A DNA stretch of 64,000 bases, taken from Amblyornis subalaris. Lineage: Eukaryota > Chordata > Aves > Passeriformes > Ptilonorhynchidae. Of this stretch, positions 1-10,635 are shown piece by piece. Position 1 is the first letter of the stretch. Every line of letters starts with the position of its first letter. The notes under the pieces were generated by a model that saw nothing but the letters and a program-made list of their open reading frames with translations, had not been told where the DNA came from and searched no databases. Location of the stretch: NCBI GenBank assembly GCA_018881555.1, contig JACAXG010000124.1, forward strand, positions 2,232,001 through 2,296,000, written 5' to 3'. Both the position numbers and the translations under genes were made by a program.

Positions 1-1495
1 CAACAATTTCTTCATCTTTTACCTTTTTTTCTTGCTTTGTTGCTGTAATGAGTTGAGTGGAAGTTGCATTCTCATATTCAACTGGAAGGACACCTGAACA
101 TAAAGGCTGACAAGGAGCGTTACCATCACCAAGCATTTCTGCACCTTCAGCTTTTTTACATGAGTTCATATGCAAGGATGAGCCTTCACATTTTGGATGA
201 CTCTGAATAGAAGCAGGCTCTGCACTCTCTGAAGATACCGGCTTCCCTAGATTTAGAAATGTTTGGTCAGGAGATTTCATCTTTTCCTTTCCCATTTTTT
301 CTGTTTTGTTCCCAGAAAAAAACATGGAAGAAGTCAGCAAATCAGAGGTATTTCTGACAATACCTCCAAATGAAAATACTGGTGAAGGCAATGGAAAGCT
401 ACTTTTGAAGGAAAATGCACAATTATTGGTGAGCAGGGGGAACTCGGAGGCACCATTCACCCCAGCTGCAGTGTTGGTTTCTGAAGTGCTGCAAGCTACA
501 GTTGTGCTGGATTCTGAGGTGTGAGGTTTTTCTTCCCCTAAGACAGATGGTTTCTGTGTACCAGATCCTGCAGTTTCCTTTACACAAAGTGTTTTTTCCC
601 TCATGTGAGATAACGTTTTTTTGTCAGAGGGCTTCTCAGATCTGCTAAAAAATGAGGATGATGGTAAAACCTTAAATGAATTGCCGACTCCAGATCCTGA
701 ACACCAATCTCTTTTTGAATTGCCAAAGGGAAACAAAATGTATCGTTTCTCACTTTCTGCTGAGTCCAAACTAGGACTGGTTGAAGCATCACAAACTGTG
801 TTTTTGGTTTCAGGACTATATTTATCCTGGTTATTGACTTTATTCACATTATCACATCTCCCTAGATAAAAGTGAGGGAAAGCACACTTCTTGTCTTGCT
901 TTTTAAAGGAAAATGTACCTCTATCTTTAAAAAATCTTGGTAACGAGTTGTTAGATGCACTGAAAGTAAAAGGTACACCTGAAGGTCTCTNTGCAGAAAC
1001 ATCTACAGGTTCTGAATGTGAAACAGTAACAGCCACTGTTGCTGCTGGCTTCAGGTCCGATGAAGCACTAGAATTTGAGTCCATTTCATTGGAAACAGTA
1101 ACTGCTGATGCCTGCAGTGGCAATTTCGCTTTAATTAACAACTCTGGCGACTTTTCTGACAAGGCTGGAGTGGATATTTCCTGGGAACTTCCCTCATGAA
1201 ATAATTTTAAGTCACCATTTGTTTCAGAAAAGACTGTATTTGTGGATGGGATGCTGTGAGCACTGCTTCCAGAAGGGTTTCTTTTGTCAAAGCCACCTGC
1301 TCTTTGCAGGGTTCTCACTTTTATTTTATCTGTGTTATTTGCTTTGGTAGGTGAAGATACAAAAGAAGTTCCTGAGGACTTATCCTTGGAGGCCTCAGCA
1401 GTTACAAATTTATACTTTTTATTTGCAGGGAAATTTTGTATCTTACACACATTGGTGAGCTTCTGAAGTTCCATGTAGTATTGGTAACGTAACTC
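1..1495 (-). CDS. TRIM-like gene, coding exon 8, Ser/Thr-rich FG-like tail (open at window edge)
   Basis: Acceptor TTTGTAG, then 498 codons with no stop to the left edge, which is far beyond chance for this AT-rich DNA. The product is rich in Ser, Thr, Lys, Pro and Glu, low in hydrophobics, and predicted disordered. Phe motifs include PFTF, GTFSF, LFPFG, CAFSF and PVFSFGG. No B30.2, TM segment or zinc finger is visible. One codon holds an N (position 991, codon NAG). Confidence 0.83.
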
Positions 1496-4400
1496 CTACA
1501 AAGACACCAAAAAAATCACATTATCTAAAATGGCATTTGTGGATTCAGAGGTTACAAAACTCACATATGCCTAAGACTGAAGGAAAGTTTTCATATATTC
1601 TGTAGTATTTATAATGTATTTTTCCATTCCTACTGGAAGGCAACAGAATATAAGTCATTACAGAAAAAATTGATTTAAAAACAATTGAACAAGATATACA
1701 CGGAACCCTGATGACAAAGTAGATTTTGAAAGAGGAGACTACAGAAAATTTTATTTAAAGTCACTATCAAAACCAGAAATAGATAAAAATACTAGCATAG
1801 ATAGTAAGTGACAAATTCTCAAACTGTCATGAAAAATAGCCATCTGAAATCAAGTTAGGTCGTGGGGTTTTTTTAATATATAATTGCAGTCTTAATTGCA
1901 ACAGAAAACAGGCATTTTCTAAAATAATACAGAAAAAAAATTTTCTACATTAAAAGGACCGAAGCAATTTATTCATTTGATCATCTGCCACTGGTATTCT
2001 CAGAACATGCATAATGTGATTCACTGCCAGCCATGCTTCACTAACTGTAACTAGAATCATTTTGTACAGAACAATACTCAGTCACTCACATGGAAGTGCT
2101 AGTAAGTAAAAAAAAAAAAAAAGTAAAAAATCTAGTTGTATAACTACATCATTCGAAATGAAACAAGAGATTGGATTCAGTTTTATGTCAAATTATTATG
2201 TGGTCTTACAAGATGGAACTCTATTATCTTTAGAAAACAGAGTACAGGCAGATGACTTCCTCTTCAAATAAGACACTAAGGAAGTTTATTTGGATTAGAA
2301 AGCTACAGATGTGACTCAAAAAGCCACGCTAAATATAAAAGTAAGTATTTGAAGTCAGTAATAAGATTAAGTTTCAGCTTTCTGAAGTAAAAAAAAAGTA
2401 GAATTCCAACAGCTTTAATACCTAGTCAGATTTCATTCTTGAATTGGAAGGGTAATTTTCTACTAAGAAAACTGAAAAACATTTAAAAAGCTTATTTAGA
2501 AAGTTGCATCATACTTACAACAGATGTTCAATCATACCTCATGACTCATATTCTGAAATGCTGACATTTCCGATATTGACATAAAGCGAGTAGGGATCCT
2601 GCTACCGTCTGCTTCATCCTGTCCTGCTACAGGCTGAAAAATGTTTTGCAGCAGATATTATATTTCATTTTGATAAGCCAAAACAGACAAAATAGTACAG
2701 TGTTGTAAACCACATAGTCAAAGACTTACAATAAATGTGTTGTGTATATTCTTCTGGTCCTGCCACTGCTTTATGAGATCTTTAAATGGAGTCAAGTTCT
2801 CATTTCCTTCATAAGGTAGATCTATCAGAACACAAGAACAGTGATGGAGAATATATCAGATATGGAAAACACTGAAAGGTTCCTGTGCACCTAAGCAGAT
2901 TCCATTTAAGAACAAAAGTACATTACCCTAAGTGAGACCCTAGTTCTTGCTGAAGTTTCTGTGATATAAAGCAAAAAGCCCGTGAAATACATTTTTAAAA
3001 ATGCCTGGAGATGCCTGCTCCAACAGAAAACCTAACACATTCTCCTGTGAGGTAAAGGTGTTTGATGTAAGCACAGCCAACATTCATGTGACACCACAAG
3101 AAATGTCCATCTAGTTCAGCAACACTTCTGACAGTGGCAATACTGGCTGGATATGAAAAGTGCAATACTGCACCCAGATTCCAAAAATACAGCCTAGGAA
3201 CTTCCTAGGGAATGCACATTCATAAAACACACTTAAAAACCCTCAATGAATTTATCATTCATTTAATTTTCTCAGATGCTTTCTTGCATGTGTTTGCCAT
3301 GCAGATTGTTTATTAGCAGTTGGTTCCACAAGTTGCAAGTTTCTAGAGTGACTTCCCAAATCTTGTCTTAATTAAGTCCTTCTTCCATACCTTTAACAAT
3401 GCCTGCATTAACAGGTGTTAACTCCAACGCTAAGATTTCATTAACCACAGATTTGATATCTATCTTCTTTGGCATATACACTGGTGGTTTTTCCCAGCTG
3501 GATGCTATATTCATCACATCAAGCTGAGTTTTCATTCTGAAAAAGGAAAAAAAACAAACCATGAACCAACTTGAACATTTTTCTTCATGTTTACCTGTTA
3601 ACTAAATTACATCTGCCTAATACTAAAAAAAAAAAATTAAAAAGAAATCACAAGGAGGGAGAAGAAATCAGAAAAACTATGTCTTCAATAAAATGTCACG
3701 TTCCCTAGATTTTTTTTCTTAAAACTTGTTCACTCAAATTAGGTTTCATACACAATGAAAACTGCAAGAAGTTGTGCTGGTAGGTCACCAAAAAATTACC
3801 CCTCTCCACTTCTCTCCGTGCATGTTGCCTGAATTGAAATCATACTTCTTCTTCAGAGAGCATTGCTAATGTTAGTCTAAAACACAACATATTTTGAAGA
3901 ACTTCATTTCCAATATTCTTTCTTAAATGCAGGTTAAAAAGTTCTAAGAAACGTAATTAATAACACTAAGAAGAAATTACAGGCTATGTGCACTACAAAC
4001 ACAAGAACAAAGATTCTGCAAAATCTCCACACACACTCTTCCACTGAAAGTTTTCTGTAAAAGCTTCAAGCATGCTTCAGTGTTCCTGAGCTTAAATAAG
4101 GTATCTGAAAGTATCCAATCACCATGTATTAATGAATTTCTATATTCGCTTTTTATCAGGGAAACAATTCAAAAAGCTTGATTATCTCTAATCCCAGATA
4201 GTACATCACTAAAATTCTTGACGTATTTTCTAAAATTTGGAGTATGGAGCATCCAAAAGTCTGAAAGTATTATAATGTCTTAATTCCTCCATACTATTTT
4301 CATTTAAAATTGCTTATCTGACGATATCCAAAGTAAGTTTTTTTTAATTTTTAATCTTAAAAATCTAAAAGAACTCTAGAGAACTAACAAAATATGAAAA

Positions 4401-7400
4401 AAATACATATACCTTGTATTCAAGCCACAGGCAACCTATAAACAAAACAAGAATTTTTAAGATATAAGCTTTTATCTTGTAATATTTTGTGTTAAAGACA
4501 AAAAGAAGAGCCAAATGAAGGCATTCAAATCATGGCCCGTATGGTTACCTAATCCATTTCAGATGTTCAGATATTTGTAAACATACAAAGTAGCTTTTCA
4601 TTTGTATTTCTCGGAGAGGAAAGCCTCTATGTGCTCTAAATATGCTATTACACTATTTAAAAAGCTGTCTTTTAGTCTTAAATCAGGCAGATAACGTGGT
4701 AAGAAGTGCACTGCACTGTAGTCAAGTGACACTTCCCAAAAAATGTAACGAAAAATGAAAAACCTGACTGGATTATAGCTGCTTCCCTATAAAAACCTGG
4801 TGATCTCCCTATACCAGATCTTTAAACAACAAAAACAACATACTGTGACAGACGGCAGGCAGGGAGGTGCTAAGTTAAAGAGGAAGAGAACAAATAGCAG
4901 GAAGAGGAAGTAGGAAAAAGATGAAGAGGGTAAGAAGGAACCAAAGGCGAAAGGGGTGGAAGAACAGAAGGCATAGGAGAAACAGAAGGAACAGGTAGAA
5001 TATGGAGCAAACCAGGAGATACAGGAGGAAGAAGATGAAAACAGGATAGGGAATGAGAAACAACAGGAAGAAACAGAGGAAGTTGAGAAAGAGATATGTG
5101 GAAGTGAATAGTGACATACTAATCACTGGAGGCACAATATTTCTTCCAGAAGTGCAAGNTGCTTTTACTTCAAGTGAAAGTTAAATTTTCCTTAACCAGT
5201 TGTTACCAGACACTCAGTCAAACTCTATGTACTTTCTTAGCTTCCTATTTATCTGAAGGCAGAAAAAAGGCCCACTGCAGAAATCAGCAGTATGCTGTTT
5301 CTTAGGAAAGCATACAACAAAATCACTGATAAGCTGCAAATAAAGCTTCTTCAAACTTTTCTAAAAATGAAAAACATTGTTATAAAAAAAGGACGAAGTG
5401 TTAACTAATTTTAGTCTGTATTTCTAATTTGTTGACTTTGTTTTTCCTGATCAATCATAATCATAATCTACAATACAGCAGGCTCTACTTGAGTTCATTT
5501 TTCAACTGATATCAAAAACAAAAGGCCATCACCTCCAGGAAACGCTGAGGATCACACTCATGGACAAGCTTTTCACAATCCTTCAAAAAATTCTCAATGG
5601 TCTTCTTGTGAGTTTCTTTCATTTTCTTCCAAATCTGAAATTCTTTCTCTTTTTTACCTCTTTGATTTTCAACATCTTCTAGTAATTGCTGTTTTTTCAT
5701 TTCTAGAGTTTTGAAAATTTCTCCAAATTTCAGCTCAATTATCTCCGTATCATTTTTCAGCATCATCTAAAAGCACGAGAACATAAGAACAGACGCAAAT
5801 ACAATAGCAATGTCCACACAGAGTCACTTCTCTAAGTAAACTCAGAGTGCAACTATGCCACAAGAAGTACCTTGCAAGCTCCAGGCTGTGTTTAAACTAT
5901 CATGAGAAGAGAAATAAAGCCACACACACATAATATCTGTAACTCACATCTGTATCATTCAGTCGTTTTGAGATCTCATTCACCAGCTTCTCATTCATTA
6001 TTCTCATTTGTTTCAGAGTGCTGAAGAAGGTTAACTGCAACAAAATTGAAGCACTTATTACAACTTTATCTATTCCATAAAATAAATACATTTCAGTGCT
6101 TATCTACAATCAGATCACGACAGACAAGTAGTTACTGGAGANCGTCCAGTGGAGGGCCTCAAGGATGATTTGAGGTCTGGAGCATCTGCCTTATGTGGAG
6201 AGACTGTGGGAGCTGGACCTGTTTAGTCTGGAGAAGATTGAAAGGGGATCTCATTAACACACATAAATATCTCAAAAGTGGGTGCCAAAAGGAGGGTGCC
6301 AGACTCTTTCCAGTGCTGCCCAGCAACACGATGAGGAACACAGGAAGTTTCATCTCAACATGAGGAAGAACTTCTTTACATTGAGGGTGGCAGAGCACTG
6401 AAACAGGCTGCCCAGGGACGTTGTGGAATCTCCCTGTCTGGAGACATTCAAACCCCACCTGGACACATTCCTGTGTCACCTGCTCCAAGTGACCCTGCCT
6501 TGGCAGGGGGATTGGACTGGATGATCTCTCAGAGGTTCCTTCCAATCCTCTCAATTCTGTAATATTCTGTACAGTATAGTAAAAAAGCTTGTGATTCAAA
6601 ACATCACTTAACATTTAATGCTTTCCTGGATCAGTACACAAACTTTCTTCTGCTGTTTCTCAAAGTAATGTTCTTAAGCTCATCTACAATGCATACTGAT
6701 AGAATGACTACTTTATGGTTAAAACATTGTTTTCCTCAGGCTTTTTTTAACCTCTCGCCTCACATACATCTATCACAACTTAAGTTTTAATGCTGTTATT
6801 TCAGTTTGACTAAAAACTGTGTGATATTCACTCTTTTTTCAATGCCTCATATTGCTAAAATAGAAAGCCGTTCATAATCAAGATATCTCTGTTTGGTTTT
6901 AAACCAATATTATCACAGAGTTTTCGTCCTGTATTTCTCTAGTGTCGCTACTTAACATTACGTAGTATGTCTAGTGCAAAGGCTGTTTTCTCCTGGTTTC
7001 CCAAGTGCATGCAACTGGTGATGGGAGAGGCAGGAGGAAAATCAGTGTAAAAGCAACTTTTGTCTTAAAGAATAATCAGTGCTGTATTTAACTTTTCTAC
7101 TTGTACTTTTTATCACTGCCCTGCAGTTGTTTCCATTACTGCACAACAGTACACCAGGAACTGCCACCCTGCAACCAACGTGCACACGGCATGAAAAGCT
7201 TATTCTACCCAAATAGTAACTATTTTGTTAAAAATCACGACTTCTACAACCAGCCAACCGACCACTATGGCAGGCACTTGCCTTCTTATGCAAACTGGAA
7301 GGCATCTTAGTTTTACATTTATTATTACTCACCCAAACTATCTATCCCTAAATATGTAATTATCTATGACCCAAATTACCTATGGCAGCTCAGAGAACTT

Positions 7401-8392
7401 ATAAACAAAACATCTGTGGGTGGGTTTTTGGTGTTGTTTGTAGATCTCCCTGAACTTGGAAAAACAACAATAAAAAAACCAAACATCCCCCTCCTCCCTC
7501 CCCCCGCATCAAACCAAAAAAACCCCTCGACACCACCCCAAAATCAACTCTCCAGGTCCTTCGGTAAACTAGGTTCAGATCTGTTGCTACTGTAATACCG
7601 CCTGCTCCCCTGTGTGTGGTGAAAGCAGTCTGACGGCAGCAGGGGAAGGCACACCCCGGCAGTCCACAAACAACTCCTGACTCTGCCCCAGAGCAGTACA
7701 AGCCTTCTGCCTCTCTCTTGCGCACCACGCCTCAGTTTTTCCTGTCTTTCTGCGTAAAAGCAACCCGCGCCCGGNGGGATCTCCAGTGGACAGCCCGACC
7801 TCCCAGCCGCGCCCCTGGCGCGGAGGGGGAGCGCCGCGCTTACTTTTTCTTCCTGGTACACCGTGTCTATGAGGTTGACAGAGTGGAAGATGCCCTGATG
7901 CTCCTCGGAGACGCACTGCCCGCACCCCGCCTGCCGGCACATGCGGCAGTAAAGCTGCACCGGCCGGCTCGGGTGTTTCTGGCAGCTTCCCCCTAGCGCC
8001 TGCGGGGAGAGCAGGTCGGGCCCCGGCCTCGGCCCCGGCGCCGCCTCCCCGGCCGTGGCGGCGCCCGCCGCGCCGGAGCGGTAGAGCTTGACCACCTCTG
8101 CCAGGGTGGTGTTGACAGGCAGGGCGGCGACGCCGCCGCGGGGCAGCAGGCACAGCTTCCTGCACAGCGGGCACGGCACCCGGGCGCAGGGCGAGCCCGG
8201 GCCCGGCCCCGGCGCCCCCCGGCCGAGACGGGCCTGCCCCGGGCCCCGCTGCAGCTGGCGCAGGCGGGCGGCCTCGGCCGAGGCCAGGCACTCCAGCACG
8301 CAGCCCCGACAGAAGTTGTGCGAACACAGCGGCAGCGTCACCGGCTCTTCCAACAGCGAGAGGCACACGGCGCACGTCAGGCTCGCCTCCAT
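1..8392 (-). CDS. TRIM-family RING/B-box/coiled-coil E3 ligase with a long nucleoporin-like tail (partial, 8 exons, 3' end off window)
   Basis: Joined exons on the minus strand are 8392-7844, 6034-5948, 5766-5533, 4435-4413, 3536-3391, 2821-2730, 2633-2538 and 1495 to the left edge. All junctions have AG acceptors and GT donors, and the phases agree. The frame gives 907 residues with no stop. The RING C3HC4 is C7, C10, C23, H25, C28, C31, C74, C77. The B-box is C137, H140, C149, C152, C157, C160, H165, H170. Charged, Glu/Lys-rich coiled coil spans about 184-300. A linker (about 300-410) precedes a Ser/Thr-rich tail (410-907 and beyond) with FTF, FSF and FSFG motifs. TRIM proteins of this layout are RING-type ubiquitin ligases that dimerise through the coiled coil. 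The start was chosen for its strong Kozak context (GCCGCCGATGG) and for placing the RING at residue 7, as in other TRIMs. No B30.2 domain is seen up to the window edge. I do not recognise a named orthologue; family membership is secure, function is inferred. Confidence 0.85.
2538..2633 (-). CDS. TRIM-like gene, coding exon 7
   Basis: 96 nt, phase 0, between TTTTCAG and GTATGA. Ends with residues FQNMSHE, which continue into ELRYQYYMEL at the start of exon 8. The joined SHEELRYQYY resembles the short S-x-E-E-L-R-x-x-D-Y motif of NUP98-type nucleoporins; this is a visual resemblance only. Confidence 0.78.
2730..2821 (-). CDS. TRIM-like gene, coding exon 6
   Basis: 92 nt between TGATAG and GTAAGT; the first two bases complete an Asp codon. 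Encodes an acidic-to-polar linker (DLPYEGNENLTPFKDLIKQW and onward). No domain recognised. Confidence 0.78.
2900..3290 (+). repeat. Probable ancient degraded interspersed repeat in TRIM intron 5
   Basis: The stretch around 3108-3170 (tctagttcagcaacacttct, then gacagtggcaatactggctgg) resembles an old, widespread amniote repeat that reads roughly 'tctagtccagtatcctgt...gacagtggccag'. The family is not named with certainty and the ends are guesses. Confidence 0.3.
3391..3536 (-). CDS. TRIM-like gene, coding exon 5
   Basis: 146 nt between TTTTTCAG and GTATGG. Encodes a conserved-looking linker containing SSWEKPPVYMPKKIDIKSVV and a following hydrophobic helix. No domain is recognised. It occupies the place where classical TRIM genes have the linker between coiled coil and B30.2. 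Confidence 0.8.
4413..4435 (-). CDS. TRIM-like gene, coding exon 4 (23-nt micro-exon)
   Basis: A 23-nt exon flanked by TATAG and GTATAT. It encodes VACGLNT plus two bases that complete an Arg codon with the next exon. It is too short to find as an ORF and was found from phase and position: a 23-nt exon directly after the coiled-coil exon is characteristic of many TRIM genes, and including it keeps the frame into exon 5. Confidence 0.78.
4873..5106. repeat. Purine-rich (GA) tract in TRIM intron 3
   Basis: About 230 bp in which the plus strand is overwhelmingly A and G (aggaagaggaagtaggaaaa-type sequence), so the transcribed minus strand is a long polypyrimidine run. It is an irregular low-complexity tract rather than a simple repeat. 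It lies about 440 bp upstream of the 23-nt exon. Confidence 0.7.
5533..5766 (-). CDS. TRIM-like gene, coding exon 3 (main coiled coil)
   Basis: 234 nt, phase 0 at both ends, acceptor CTTTTAG and donor GTGATG. Encodes 78 residues dominated by Lys, Glu and Gln (LEMKKQQLLEDVENQRGKKE), a clear coiled coil. Its size matches the roughly 231-nt coiled-coil exon of classical TRIM genes. Reading through the donor reaches a stop after a few codons, so retention of the intron would give a truncated protein of RING, B-box and coiled coil. Confidence 0.87.
5948..6034 (-). CDS. TRIM-like gene, coding exon 2 (start of coiled coil)
   Basis: 87 nt, phase 0 at both ends, acceptor TTGCAG and donor GTGAGT. Encodes 29 residues with a heptad-like pattern (STLKQMRIMNEKLVNEI). 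TRIM genes of the B30.2 class commonly have an exon of about 96 nt at this place. Confidence 0.85.
6139..6572 (+). mobile_element. CR1 LINE, 3' end fragment
   Basis: Shows the CR1 3' terminal sequence: gtccagtggagggcctcaag, a diagnostic 'ggctgcccagggacgttgtggaat' style segment near 6410, 'ggattggactggatgatctc' near 6510, and the degenerate end repeat (aattctgtaatattctgta). Sense on the plus strand, antisense in intron 1 of the TRIM-like gene. An apparent minus-strand ORF of about 150 codons across it is a shadow of the repeat. Confidence 0.88.
7844..8392 (-). CDS. TRIM-like gene, coding exon 1 (RING and B-box)
   Basis: 183 codons ending in TAC CAG GAA GAA AAA before the donor GTAAGC. It carries the complete RING and B-box. 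The RING loop between C31 and C74 is a 42-residue Gly/Pro/Arg-rich stretch, longer than usual. Very GC-rich, unlike all later exons, because it lies inside the CpG island. Confidence 0.88.
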
Positions 8393-8714
8393 CGGCGGCA
8401 GCGAGGAGACGAGCGGCCGCCGCTCCTGCTGTTGCTCCGGACCCGGCTCGTCCAGCTGCCCCGCCGCTTCCAGCTCTGCGGCACCGGGGGTCTGTGCCCG
8501 CGGCCGGGCTGCACAGACCCCGCAAGCGCCACGCTCCAAACACCAATTCCAGCCGTCAACTTCCCAAGAAGTGGCGCCCGGTCGCGGGGGGCGGGGCGAG
8601 GAGAGGCGAGTTGGCGATAGGCGGAGGGGCGAGATTGACATAACCCTGCTCCAATAAAGGCAGGCAAAGGCAGGAGGGCGGGGCAGAGCTGTTTGGGCCC
8701 CGGCCCCCTGCCTG

Positions 8715-8774
<60 letters not shown>
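8715..8774. repeat. (GCGCCC)10 hexanucleotide microsatellite in promoter
   Basis: Ten uninterrupted copies of GCGCCC (GGGCGC on the minus strand), followed by GCGCGC. Each unit contains a GGGCG core resembling an Sp1-family site, and the G-rich strand could form non-B DNA. It lies about 325-385 bp upstream of the chosen ATG. Confidence 0.92.
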
Positions 8775-8778
<4 letters not shown>

Positions 8779-8900
8779 GCCGAGGCGCCCGCGTGGTCCT
8801 AGCGCCGCCGTAGCCATTTTGTGACGAGCCCTGCCCGGAACTCCTGCCCCCCGTGCGGTGACGGGAGCTCGGGACCGCATTCTGTGGGAAGCGACGGGAG

Positions 8901-10600
8901 CTCGGAGCGTTTGCAGTCGAGAGAAGTGTCGCTGTTCCTTTCTGCAGGCCTGCAGAGTTAAAACGAAGTGACTCTACGGTGCCGAGGTACGGCTGTTGGC
9001 AGCTGCCTCCAGCTCCAGTTGCAAAATCAGAACATAACTTCGGTTTAGGTTTATGTTAGTGCTGAGCAATTGGGACAGCACTCAGCTCATTCCTTCCCTT
9101 CCCCCCTACCCGCCTCCCTCCGTTTTGTTTATTTTTACTGCCAGAGGCGTTCTTCCCGAAGTTCTGGCTTAACAATTTTATTATCCGCCTGAGATGTTTG
9201 GAAATGAGTCAAACTCAAGGGAGACTCGAATGAAATTTTAAGTTTATTATAAACGAATATGTTCATAACACGAAGTCAGTACTTGAAAAAAAGCCAGATA
9301 CGCTGTAATTACTGTTAATTCCAGAGGCTGAGGGAAGGGGCAGGTGCGGACGTCACAAAAGCAATGGCGTATTTTTACCTTTCTGTAGCACTGTTTTACT
9401 CAGTCACACGGAGATGCAGCTGCAGAAAGGGCCTCTCTAAAAACATCTAGCAGGTGTCTGTGTCCCTGTGTCCAGTTGGACACCTCGTGGCTGTGGGAGA
9501 AAAGCCACGGGCAGATACTTCAGTGAACATTACCACACTTTCCCTCACTTTTGTCTTTCCGTGGGAGGTGACAGGAGGTACATAAACACAGGCTGGGAAG
9601 TCTCGTGGATAGGCTGCCCCGAATAGACCCGGGTATTTAAAAGCAGCGGCACGTTTATGCTGAGGGACGAGGACTCGAGGCCGGGCTTTGCCACCTTTTC
9701 TCGTTGCGGTGGTAGTTGCTGTCAGATTGTTTGTTCACGGATATTCCAGGGAGCGTGGCATCCTTCATCCTCACTTGGAGGTGCAGTGTTACCTACTAGG
9801 AGTCAGTGCCTGAATTATATCACCTAGGGCATCCCGGATATACCTGCATGCTCTGAGGGTCAGTATTCAATTAACGATTAAAATGGATAGGCACAAATGG
9901 AATTCAGAGTTTAATCCTCTGGAACTTCTCTGCTTAAAGCTAAGTAGTGCTTCATCTTCCAGTTTTTCCAGTGTGTAGCACTGGAATGAATAGGGTACCT
10001 GATTCTAATTTTTTGTTTTGTTTCAGACAGAATAGGGGAAATGCCATTAAGTATGTGCACTAAATGAAAGAGAATACAAAAGCACTCTGGTGAGTAACTG
10101 ATAATAGATCGGGGCAGATGCTTAGTCTGGTAGTAACTAAAACAATGATGTTTGAGAGCATAAAATATTAGCTATAAGAAGTAAGAAAGAGAAGAAAAAA
10201 GTTCCTTGAAGGAGAAAATCCTGTTGCTAAAAGTAAGTAAAGCAAAAGATTTTTTCTTTCCAGTGTGGAAGTGAGTAAGTTCTCCCAGAGCCTGCTGATA
10301 ACTGTTTGGGACACTAAATGATAAACAAATGCTTACATGGGGTAATTTTAACACTTGCTCCATTAATTTACATTAATCATAAAACCCATAAGTATTAATT
10401 ACAACTAGGCACGAAACCATGTTTTTGCCAACATTTTTTCCTCTCTCGAGAAAGTTTTAATATTAGCAAATGTATAATACTGATTTTTCTGTCCTCTTAT
10501 GTAAAATAGGGATCTCTTACTGATGCCAAAGAGATTTTTGCTTTTATATTTTGCATACATTTGTAGCTCTGTGGCCTATTATTGTATAACTGTATAGATT
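8901..10600. other. Intergenic region between the TRIM-like gene and the ANXA10 3' end
   Basis: No exon is recognisable on either strand. GC content falls away from the CpG island. A TATA-like box (tatttaaaa, 9634-9642) sits on the plus strand, with no convincing reading frame downstream. Confidence 0.5.
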
Positions 10601-10635
10601 GTATAACTATATAGCTAGCTCCTGTAGTACTTTTC

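Larger units (their letters stand above)
7750..8900. promoter_or_regulatory. CpG island and promoter region of the TRIM-like gene
   Basis: A sharply bounded GC- and CpG-dense block in otherwise AT-rich DNA, covering coding exon 1 and its 5' side. Within it are a YY1-type element (AAAATGGC on the minus strand, 8820-8813), an inverted CCAAT box (8651-8655) and an array of GGGCGC hexamers. It has no obvious TATA box, as expected for a CpG-island promoter. The exact start site cannot be fixed from sequence. Confidence 0.75.

Noticed and set aside
6159..6614. 151-codon minus-strand ORF
   Set aside because: It lies entirely over a plus-strand CR1 3' fragment and is an antisense shadow of that repeat.
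7587..8546. 319-codon minus-strand ORF in the CpG island, and several plus-strand ORFs of 90-189 codons there
   Set aside because: Out-of-frame shadows of the RING/B-box exon; the high GC content removes stop codons. They consist of Gly, Ala, Pro and Arg runs with no domain.
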